5,402 nt of DNA from Acidobacteriaceae bacterium (GTDB lineage Bacteria > Acidobacteriota > Terriglobia > Terriglobales > Acidobacteriaceae). The notes beneath the pieces are model-generated. The model was not told the origin of the DNA and did no database searches. It was given only the letters and a program-made list of their open reading frames with translations. Where the stretch lies: positions 1-5,402 of the forward strand of contig JASHUF010000285.1 in assembly GCA_030040175.1 (NCBI GenBank), read 5' to 3'. This document shows, piece by piece, positions 1-4,581 of the stretch. Made by a program: the position numbers and the translations under genes. The number at the start of each line of letters is the position of its first letter. Position 1 is the first letter of the stretch.

Positions 1-1118
1 TGGATGGTGTGGCCTAGGAGATCGCTCTGCCAGTTTTGGCCGGATTCGAGAGTCCAGGCATCCCTAAGGATTTCGCTGCTCATGACGAAAGAGCCGATTC
101 CGGCGGTGAAGGGCGGGGCGATGCGCTGCCAGCGCACGGCGCGGACGACTTCATCCATGCGGCGCTTGGCCTGGCGGGGCCCGTTGAAGAAGAGGTCGAC
201 GTCACTCGCGCAGCGAAGGCCGACGAGCGGATGGCGCATGATGCCCATGGTGCATCCGAGGACCGCGGCGACATAGACCTCGTCTTCGACGTTGAGGAGG
301 CCGCGCACGCCGGCGTGGTTTTGCGTGGCGTTGAGCAACTGGGCAAGGCGGTCGAGCGTAGTCGGCAGAGAGAGGATGGAGGTGACGTCGTACGTGCGGT
401 AGACGTCGCTGTGCCGGAGGATTTGCACGCGGCGCGAGCCCCAGGACTGCGGCTCGAAGCGGCCCTCCCTGGACCAGTCGCCGTTGACGGGGACTTCGCC
501 GTGGACGTGCTCGAGGGTGAGCGGCGCGCGCAACTGGTCGCGCAGGCGCATAAGATCGAATTGCGCGTCGCCGCCGTCGATCTTCCAATAGCCGATGGAG
601 GCCGACTGGCTGCGTTCGAGCAGCGGCAGGCCGGAGTCGCCGCCGGGGGTGTTGCGGCACCACAGAGCCGCACCACGCCAGCCGGCGGCGGCGAGAGCGT
701 GGTCAAGCGCGGCGAGACGCTCGCCGGGCGAGCCCCGGAAGCCGGGAAACTTGGCTGAATCGAGAACGAAGGTGCTGGAGCCGCCCGCCTGCCAGCCGTC
801 ATCGAGGAGGAAATAAAGGTCGCCACGAACCTTGGGATAGAAAGTGGTAGCCCAGCCTTGATCGCCGAAGAGGATGGACTCGCGCATGGCGTCGTGCGCG
901 AGCTTGGAGCCGGAATCGCCCTCGAGGACACGCGGATCGAGCGCTGGAAGATCGTGGCCGTACATGTAATTCTGCGCGGCCCATGTGCACCAGTAATTCG
1001 GTGCGATGGAGGGTTGCGCGGGAACAAGGCTCGGGAGTTTCCCCTCGGCCGCATTCCCCTGAACTCCGGAGGCGAGAGCGGAGGCGACCAGCGAGGACAT
1101 GAAGGCTCTTCGATCCAT
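1..1118 (-). CDS. Exported glycosidase-like protein, GH27/GH36 (clan GH-D) type, 3' end outside window
   Basis: The frame is open from an ATG at 1118 to the window edge, giving 372 residues with no stop. The start is supported by AAGGAAC about 7 bases upstream. Residues 1-7 (MDRRAFM) followed by a small hydrophobic stretch resemble a twin-arginine signal, with possible cleavage near residues 23-24, so the product is probably exported folded. The body resembles the alpha-galactosidase TIM barrel: D106-D107-G108-W109 at the end of a beta strand, a following KFPG segment (123-126), then a helix and the strand GAALW (149-153). YWKID (177-181) fits the family strand that carries the catalytic nucleophile, making D181 the candidate. 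NVEDEVY (276-282) followed by a Gly- and Met-rich segment also suits these enzymes. Family membership is my recognition from motifs. Substrate and exact GH family cannot be told, and a non-catalytic or uncharacterised relative is possible. The gene lies downstream of a regulator gene on the same strand. Confidence 0.66.
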   Translation of the reverse strand, partial: MDRRAFMSSLVASALASGVQGNAAEGKLPSLVPAQPSIAPNYWCTWAAQNYMYGHDLPALDPRVLEGDSGSKLAHDAMRESILFGDQGWATTFYPKVRGDLYFLLDDGWQAGGSSTFVLDSAKFPGFRGSPGERLAALDHALAAAGWRGAALWCRNTPGGDSGLPLLERSQSASIGYWKIDGGDAQFDLMRLRDQLRAPLTLEHVHGEVPVNGDWSREGRFEPQSWGSRRVQILRHSDVYRTYDVTSILSLPTTLDRLAQLLNATQNHAGVRGLLNVEDEVYVAAVLGCTMGIMRHPLVGLRCASDVDLFFNGPRQAKRRMDEVVRAVRWQRIAPPFTAGIGSFVMSSEILRDAWTLESGQNWQSDLLGHTI

Positions 1119-1290
1119 CGAAAGTTCCTTTTGCAATAAGCTGCGCGGCGGGAGATGAGAGCCGGCCGGTGACCGGAACGCATGCTTGCGCTGCGCGCTG
1201 CGGCGATGGACTTATCCGGCTCCAGCGCATGCGAAATCGAGCGGAACCGGCGGCAGATACGACCATATAAGGGAGAAAAGGGAGCGGGTA

Positions 1291-1375
1291 GTTACGCGGG
1301 GGTTACGAAGATATGAAACAGGCGCGAGCGCGCGCAGTGACGTGCGGAACGGGCGTGAGTTACAGGGTCCGTTAC
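1291..1375. promoter_or_regulatory. Four GTTAC motifs in two pairs, candidate regulator-binding region
   Basis: GTTAC occurs on the plus strand at 1291, 1302, 1359 and 1371, all within the 281-base gap between the regulator stop and the glycosidase start. The pairs are spaced 11 and 12 bases start to start, about one helical turn, as is typical for direct-repeat sites of OmpR/PhoB-fold regulators. On the transcribed (minus) strand they read GTAAC. They lie about 170-260 bases upstream of the glycosidase ATG. I see no convincing -35/-10 pair here, although TATATG on the minus strand at about 1264-1269 is a weak -10 candidate. Binding by the neighbouring regulator is inference. Confidence 0.35.
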
Positions 1376-1399
1376 TCGGAGCGCAGCATGGAATGGAAA

Positions 1400-2887
1400 C
1401 TATGGGCCGGATGCGGGACCGCGGCCACGCTGCGTGGGCAGAGTGTGCACGGAGACAAGCGATGCGCCCAGGACTTCGTAGCCCTTTTCGAGGCGAACAC
1501 TGAGCAGGGCCTGGAAGAGAGCGGGAGAATCCTTGGTGCCGAATTCACCCAGACCGGCGAGCGCGCGCGTGAGCTCTTCAACGCCGGGTTTCGAGGTGGC
1601 AAAAAGAACGGCGCCTTCGGTTCCGGTGGTGTCGAGGCCGCCGAGGGTGGCTATGTAGCGGCCGGGTACTACCCCGGGCTGGATGGTGATGAGACTATAG
1701 TCGGTTTTCAGAACCTCGGTAACGGGATCGCGCTCCGTGCGGTAGATGGGGGCTTCGTTGGGGCGGGGGTGCGCGTTGACGATCATCCCACGCCATTCTT
1801 CAAGGCGTGCGTCAGGATTGCGGAAACTGAAGTCGCCGCTGTTGCTCAATTGAGCGACGGCGAAGTTCTGGAAAGAGGAGCCGAGCATAATCACATTGTG
1901 CTGCTTGAGGTCGTCGGGCGTGATTTCGCGGCTGGGCTTGATGATGGGCTTGACGCCCATCTGCCCGAAGAGATTGCTGAGAATGGCAAGCCCTTTGGCG
2001 TCGCCGGCGCCGAAGTAGGCGTTTTCATAGTAAAGCTGGCCGGCGCGGGCGACGAGCGCGGGATTGGAGGCGAACTGTTGGGCGACGTGGGGATCGACGA
2101 GAGCGCCGCGATCGTCGCTGGCGCCGCGGCGAAACCGGAAGAGGTCGTTCGAGTCGTCGAGAAGAAAAACAGCGTCGGGATAGGCGATGACGGGCGAAGT
2201 GTCGTTGCCCAGGAGGCCGGTCCAGAAGGTGCGGACGGGATCGGCCTGACGGGCGGCGTTTTCGGCTGCCAGCGTGGCGGCGTCCCTTTCCGCGCGGCGG
2301 CGAAGATCGCCGATCCAGAAGCCGGCGGCGAAGACGGCGGCCACGGCGGCGGTGACGAGGAGAATGCGGCCCGTACGCGGCAGGCGCAGCGGCAGAGGTA
2401 TGGCGCCGGCTGCGGGCGCACCCTTGGCGCCGTTGCCATCGCCGAGGAACGAAGCGGCAACGGAGACGTGGGCATCGAGAGGGAGCCGCGGGGCGTGATC
2501 GAGATCGGTTTCGGGAACCGCAACTGTCTCAAAGCTCGGCAGATAGTGGCCCTTGGGGATATCGACGAGAATGGGGTCGCGGCTGCCGTCGCTGTCGTAA
2601 TACTCCTTAAGCTTTTGGCGGAGACGGTGAATCTGGACACGCACGATGGTGTCCGTTTTGGGATCGAAGTCCTGGGGCCGGCTCAGCGCCTCCACGCCGA
2701 TGGTGTATTCCTTCAGCGACTCCGAGCCGTGGTCAAAGGCTTTGGCGGCCAGGAACTGCAGCAATTGCTGCAGCATAGATGCGTTCCGGAAAGTGGCCGA
2801 GCGCAGAATGCGCTGAACCTGGCGCTCGCACTGCTCCTGTGAAGGAAGGGTCGCCTGACCAGACGGCGTTGTGGACTCAGTTCCCAA
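1400..2887 (-). CDS. Membrane-anchored winged-helix transcription regulator with extracytoplasmic domain (acidobacterial family)
   Basis: The 495-residue product starts at TTG 2887. GGAGG sits 7 bases upstream, an in-frame TGA lies just before it within the TTGAGGAGG stretch, and the first in-frame ATG (residue 38) would cut into the domain, so TTG is the best start. Residues about 20-120 form an OmpR/PhoB-like winged helix: RILRSATFRN, LKEYTIGVEAL (58-68), then the likely recognition helix IVRVQIHRLRQKLKEYY (81-97) and the wing ILVDIPKGHYLPSF (106-119). A Pro/Ala-rich linker leads to one membrane span at about 173-193, followed by an Arg/Ala/Glu-rich helix (195-214). Residues about 215-495 form an extracytoplasmic domain of unknown function. 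The architecture is like ToxR/CadC one-component regulators, with DNA binding inside and sensing outside. I recognise this as a family with many paralogues in Acidobacteriota. The ligand is unknown, and control of the downstream glycosidase gene is a guess from position. Confidence 0.85.
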   Translation of the reverse strand: MGTESTTPSGQATLPSQEQCERQVQRILRSATFRNASMLQQLLQFLAAKAFDHGSESLKEYTIGVEALSRPQDFDPKTDTIVRVQIHRLRQKLKEYYDSDGSRDPILVDIPKGHYLPSFETVAVPETDLDHAPRLPLDAHVSVAASFLGDGNGAKGAPAAGAIPLPLRLPRTGRILLVTAAVAAVFAAGFWIGDLRRRAERDAATLAAENAARQADPVRTFWTGLLGNDTSPVIAYPDAVFLLDDSNDLFRFRRGASDDRGALVDPHVAQQFASNPALVARAGQLYYENAYFGAGDAKGLAILSNLFGQMGVKPIIKPSREITPDDLKQHNVIMLGSSFQNFAVAQLSNSGDFSFRNPDARLEEWRGMIVNAHPRPNEAPIYRTERDPVTEVLKTDYSLITIQPGVVPGRYIATLGGLDTTGTEGAVLFATSKPGVEELTRALAGLGEFGTKDSPALFQALLSVRLEKGYEVLGASLVSVHTLPTQRGRGPASGP

Positions 2888-3017
2888 ACCACTTCCTCCT
2901 CAAGCAGGGGCCGATGCGGCCGCGAACCGGCCCAATTGACAACCGAACATGAGCCGCCCGCCGGTTCCAAGCCGGCTTTTCGGGACGTGGCGCCGGAGTC
3001 TGCGAGACGCAGCCCAA

Positions 3018-3045
3018 ATTCTACGCCAAATGGAGAAAGCGGAAC
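3018..3045 (-). promoter_or_regulatory. Possible promoter of the membrane-anchored regulator
   Basis: The minus strand reads TAGAAT at 3018-3023, five of six matches to the -10 consensus. The hexamer 17 bases upstream (TGTTCC) is a poor -35. Transcription would begin near 3011 and give an untranslated leader of roughly 120 bases before the TTG start at 2887. The -10 is convincing but the -35 is not. Confidence 0.35.
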
Positions 3046-3194
3046 AGGGTTTCAGCGGCCCAGGGCCCGACGTGTGCCCCATTGCCCACGGCCAAGGGGA
3101 AAGCGGAGCTCGTTGCAATCGGGGCCGATCGGACGCAGGACCGGATTAGGAATCTGCTGTAAAGAATCGGAAAGCCTGTACCGCCCCGCTCCGT

Positions 3195-3219
3195 GCTTTG
3201 CCGCCCCGGTTCGCAAAGC
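3195..3219. repeat. Inverted repeat with 7-bp arms
   Basis: GCTTTGC at 3195-3201 and GCAAAGC at 3213-3219 are perfectly complementary and enclose an 11-base GC-rich loop. No T tract follows on either strand, so it is not an intrinsic terminator by the usual criteria. It lies between the leftward terminator and the regulator's possible promoter. Its role is unknown. Confidence 0.4.
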
Positions 3220-3266
3220 CGGCTGGCCGAAACTCCGGTAGCCACTGGCTGCGACGGACGCAGTGC

Positions 3267-3294
3267 AAAAAAAAAAGCGGCTCCTAAGAGCCGC
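3267..3294 (-). terminator. Intrinsic terminator of the leftward small-gene unit
   Basis: On the minus strand GCGGCTC (3294-3288), loop TTAG, and GAGCCGC (3283-3277) form a perfect 7-bp GC-rich stem with a 4-base loop. A run of ten T residues (3276-3267) follows. This is a textbook intrinsic terminator and it works only leftward, because no T run lies on the other side. It separates the small-gene unit from the regulator gene and implies a leftward transcript entering from about 3300 and beyond. Confidence 0.9.
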
Positions 3295-3317
3295 CCTTCT
3301 GAGTTACGGAGTACTGG

Positions 3318-3421
3318 TTGGGATGACCGGCTTCTCACTCTTTCCGATCGCGAGGTTTCGGCATCAGACAGCCCTCTGGATGTTCCCTACTTTTTCATGT
3401 TCTCTTGGGATGAGCCGGCTT
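3318..3421. repeat. Imperfect direct repeat in the 3' untranslated region
   Basis: TTGGGATGACCGGCTT at 3318-3333 recurs as TTGGGATGAGCCGGCTT at 3405-3421, the second copy having one extra G. The copies are 87 bases apart. Similar GAGTAC-containing sequence lies near both (3310-3315 and 3438-3443) but on opposite sides of the repeat. Both copies lie within the transcribed region between the 107-residue gene and the terminator. The function is unknown. Confidence 0.5.
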
Positions 3422-3472
3422 GTGCTCGATGGCTCCGAGTACGTCTACTGAGGATTTACGATCGACAGAGGA

Positions 3473-3796
3473 TTACCGCTCGCGTTTGGCCGCCATGATC
3501 GCCCCGTCGCGCGCGAATGTGTGAATGCGTGCGCGTGAGTAATTCTGGCCGATGCCGGAACGGACCGGGTGCGGCATTTGCTGCGAGCTGTGCTGCTCCA
3601 ATCGATGAAGCACGGCTGTCTCTTTCAGCGCTGCCATGGTCTTTTCCAACTGCCTTTTAAGCTTGGGATTCTCGGTTTCCTTGGTCCATTGACCCAGGAA
3701 CGCCATGTGCTCGTGCAAATTTTTGCATTTTGCACAGCTCGCAGACTGGTCTTCCGGGCCGAACGGCGACAGATTACGTGTCGGGAATGTTTGCAC
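3473..3796 (-). CDS. Small soluble Cys/His-containing protein of unknown function
   Basis: The 107-residue product starts at GTG 3796, with AGGAAGG placed 6 bases upstream, a strong and well-spaced ribosome site. It ends at TAA 3473-3475. I do not recognise the family. C21-A-K-C24 followed by H28 and H30 gives a Cx2C-x3-HxH pattern that could bind a metal. Residues about 37-69 (from QWTKETENPK onward) are charged and predicted helical. The C-terminal third is basic and probably loosely folded. There is no signal peptide or membrane span. It is the second and last gene of a leftward unit, 134 bases after the 46-residue membrane protein, with the terminator 179 bases beyond its stop. The ribosome site, protein-like composition and terminator support a real gene, but only conservation would prove it. 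Confidence 0.6.
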   Translation of the reverse strand: MQTFPTRNLSPFGPEDQSASCAKCKNLHEHMAFLGQWTKETENPKLKRQLEKTMAALKETAVLHRLEQHSSQQMPHPVRSGIGQNYSRARIHTFARDGAIMAAKRER

Positions 3797-3887
3797 AGAT
3801 CACCTTCCTCTTCGGGTTTTGAGCCATGCGGAACAGAACCGGGAACTGCGCGTCTTTCCGAGTGCGCACGGTTTGTCCGAAAGCGAG

Positions 3888-3915
3888 GCAGAAATGCAAT
3901 CGCAGAAATGCAATC
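3888..3915. repeat. Two tandem copies of a 14-base unit
   Basis: GCAGAAATGCAATC occurs twice in immediate succession at 3888-3901 and 3902-3915 without mismatch. It lies in the 134-base gap between the two small leftward genes. On the minus strand each copy holds TTGCAT, a weak -35-like hexamer, but no good -10 follows. It could be a slippage duplication or a regulator site. Confidence 0.6.
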
Positions 3916-3930
3916 GTTGCGAAGGGCGGA

Positions 3931-4071
3931 TCAGACGATATAGCGTTCGACCATCTTCCACGCTTTGTCCGATCGCCTTACTTTACGGCGGGCAGCACCT
4001 GTCCGAATGGAGAGCACAACGACCGGGGAAACGGTAAAAAGGATCCAAATCAATTCAAAAGTGTCGCGCAT
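3931..4071 (-). CDS. Small single-span membrane protein, 46 residues
   Basis: The frame runs from ATG 4071 to TGA 3931-3933. AGAAGG at 4087-4082 gives a ribosome site 10 bases upstream. The translation begins MRDTFELIWILFTVSPVV. Residues about 6-22 form one hydrophobic span, followed directly by a strongly basic stretch (R23, R28, R29, K30, R32, R33) and a short amphipathic tail ending WKMVERYIV. By the positive-inside rule the tail should be cytoplasmic. No family is recognised, and the size and layout suit small membrane proteins that modulate a larger partner. It is the first gene of the leftward unit that continues to the 107-residue protein. Its base composition is less GC-rich than the flanking large genes. 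The clean hydrophobic-then-basic pattern is unlikely by chance, but expression is unproven. Confidence 0.55.
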   Translation of the reverse strand: MRDTFELIWILFTVSPVVVLSIRTGAARRKVRRSDKAWKMVERYIV

Positions 4072-4078
4072 TGAGTCT

Positions 4079-4102
4079 TTACCTTCTTTCTATGCTTCTC
4101 AC
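4079..4102 (-). CDS. Possible 7-residue leader peptide
   Basis: GTG at 4102 opens MRSIERR and a TAA stop at 4081-4079, with GGAGG about 10 bases upstream of the GTG. The stop lies 7 bases before the ATG of the 46-residue membrane protein and overlaps its Shine-Dalgarno. If translated, ribosomes ending here could re-initiate at, or mask, the downstream start. A strong Shine-Dalgarno with no other gene to serve is the only real evidence. Confidence 0.22.
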   Translation of the reverse strand: MRSIERR

Positions 4103-4134
4103 GATAGCGTTTCCTCCGAGTGGAAAACAACCTT

Positions 4135-4164
4135 ACTTTCAGGCCACCGGCTTCACTTTCAGGC
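4135..4164. promoter_or_regulatory. Direct repeat pair with 20-base period, possible operator
   Basis: ACTTTCAGGC occurs at 4135-4144 and 4155-4164, exactly 20 bases apart, or about two helical turns. On the minus strand it reads GCCTGAAAGT and lies 64-93 bases upstream of the 46-residue gene's ATG. The position and phasing suit a protein-binding site for a leftward promoter. No matching regulator can be named. Confidence 0.3.
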
Positions 4165-4320
4165 TAGCGAATTCACACGTTCGGCCTGACCGCGGGAGCG
4201 CGCATTACCAATGAACTATTACTGTATGCCCATGAAACAGCTCATTTCTAGGCTGAGCGCGGTGCCGCTCCGGCGTTGCGAGGGGCCGGAGGCCAGGAAG
4301 GGCAGAGGCGCGGCGGCCGG

Positions 4321-4350
4321 TTGACAGCCCCCGAGGCCGGGTTCTAAGCT
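4321..4350 (+). promoter_or_regulatory. Sigma-70-type promoter of the peroxiredoxin leader
   Basis: A perfect TTGACA at 4321-4326 is followed, after 18 bases, by TAAGCT at 4345-4350, which keeps the key T1, A2 and T6 of the -10 consensus. Transcription would begin near 4357, just before the first hairpin of the leader. It is the only good promoter within about 260 bases of the peroxiredoxin start. The 30 or so bases between the terminator and the ribosome site are too few for another. Confidence 0.6.
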
Positions 4351-4356
4351 AATCGT

Positions 4357-4488
4357 GTACCGGGAGATGCGGCTGGGCATCTCGCTTCATATGTCAGGAT
4401 TCTCGCAAACCCTCGCATGTTGCTGCTGTCATAGGAGAGCGGCGGGGGTGTGTTTTTAGAGAACCGGACCTGAGCGTCAGGAATCTTC
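4357..4488 (+). ncRNA. Structured leader RNA, candidate attenuator or riboswitch of the peroxiredoxin
   Basis: The leader lies between the promoter and the terminator and is highly self-complementary. Hairpin 1 pairs GAGATGC 4364-4370 with GCATCTC 4377-4383. A long imperfect hairpin pairs TCAGG 4394-4398 with CCTGA 4469-4473, TTCTC 4400-4404 with GAGAA 4459-4463, and ACCCTCGC 4409-4416 with GCGGGGGT 4442-4449, the last including one G-U pair. Alternative pairings exist. GTGTGTTTTT 4448-4457 can pair with AAAAACCCAC 4491-4500 in the terminator with one mismatch. CCTGA 4469-4473 can instead pair with a second TCAGG at 4477-4481. These mutually exclusive foldings suggest an anti-antiterminator, antiterminator and terminator switch. 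I recognise no known riboswitch, T-box or 6S signature. A free small RNA with its own promoter and terminator is the main alternative. Confidence 0.5.
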
Positions 4489-4536
4489 AAAAAAACCCAC
4501 TCGCTGCCAACTGGGCCGAGTGGGTTTTTAGTTTTT
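4489..4536 (+). terminator. Strong intrinsic terminator within the peroxiredoxin leader
   Basis: AAAAACCCACTCG (4491-4503) pairs perfectly with CGAGTGGGTTTTT (4517-4529) to give 13 bp, and GCC/GGC (4506-4508 with 4514-4516) adds a short inner stem. A second T run follows at 4532-4536. The A-tract before the stem lets it also work leftward. It stands 46 bases before the peroxiredoxin ATG, downstream of the only good promoter, so transcription of the gene probably requires read-through. Confidence 0.88.
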
Positions 4537-4566
4537 GCGGCGATCACCAATTCAATGAGACTTCCC

Positions 4567-4572
4567 AGGAGG
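4567..4572 (+). promoter_or_regulatory. Ribosome binding site that fixes the peroxiredoxin start
   Basis: A perfect AGGAGG lies 9 bases before ATG 4582. An in-frame ATG at 4555 would put this site inside the coding region and add nine residues that peroxiredoxins lack, so 4582 is chosen. Confidence 0.85.
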
Positions 4573-4581
4573 AAATGTCAA

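Larger units (their letters stand above)
2888..3472. other. Long intergenic region without a recognisable protein gene
   Basis: This stretch of about 585 bases lies between the regulator start and the stop of the 107-residue small protein. Open frames here have arginine/proline/serine-rich translations, no convincing start signals and no family resemblance, so I do not call them. It holds the possible regulator promoter (3018-3045), a GCTTTGC/GCAAAGC inverted repeat (3195-3219), the leftward terminator (3267-3294) and an imperfect direct repeat (3318-3333 and 3405-3421). The part from 3295 to 3472 would be the 3' untranslated portion of the small-protein transcript or a small RNA ending at the terminator. 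Confidence 0.6.
4072..4320. other. Divergent intergenic region
   Basis: This lies between the leftward small genes and the rightward promoter at 4321. It holds the direct repeats at 4135-4164, the possible leader peptide, and a CTCCGGC/GCCGGAG inverted repeat (4268-4274 with 4285-4291) that has no T tract. A 37-codon frame at 4211-4324 (MNYYCMPMKQ...) lacks a well-placed ribosome site and runs into the -35 element, so it is not called as a gene. No clear leftward promoter was found by eye. Confidence 0.45.

Noticed and set aside
80..1183. Minus-strand open frame of 367 codons overlapping the glycosidase
   Set aside because: Its translation is Ser/Pro/Arg/Ala-rich low-complexity. The +1 neighbouring frame from 1118 gives a coherent protein with a signal peptide and enzyme motifs, and stays open to the window edge.
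1263..1272. CCATATAAGG sequence resembling a CArG box
   Set aside because: This is a eukaryotic serum-response element pattern with no meaning in a bacterial genome. On the minus strand it gives only a weak -10-like TATATG.
1313..2842. Long plus-strand open frame of about 509 codons
   Set aside because: It is antisense to the regulator gene, whose minus-strand product shows clear domains and a ribosome site. The plus-strand translation matches no fold and is a GC-rich shadow.
2936..3241. Plus-strand open frames upstream of the regulator
   Set aside because: They have no ribosome sites and Arg/Pro/Ser-rich translations, they overlap one another, and they lie over the regulator's leader and promoter region.
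3351..3375. CTGATG close to CGAAAC on the minus strand, resembling a hammerhead ribozyme core
   Set aside because: The two boxes are only about two bases apart, leaving no room for stem II, and no flanking stems I and III are seen.
3263..3451. Plus-strand 62-codon frame beginning GTG with a run of lysines
   Set aside because: The lysine run is the A-tract of the leftward terminator and the next codons are its stem. There is no ribosome site.
4211..4324. Plus-strand 37-codon frame MNYYCMPMKQ...
   Set aside because: There is no well-spaced Shine-Dalgarno, the tail is a low-complexity Arg/Gly/Ala stretch, and it ends inside the TTGACA promoter element.
4357..4536. Leader as 6S RNA
   Set aside because: The length is right and a long hairpin exists, but the 5' and 3' ends do not pair with each other as 6S requires, and the element sits directly in front of a gene. 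A covariance search could overturn this.
4555..4581. Earlier in-frame ATG for the peroxiredoxin
   Set aside because: The strong AGGAGG lies between it and ATG 4582, and the nine extra residues are foreign to the family.
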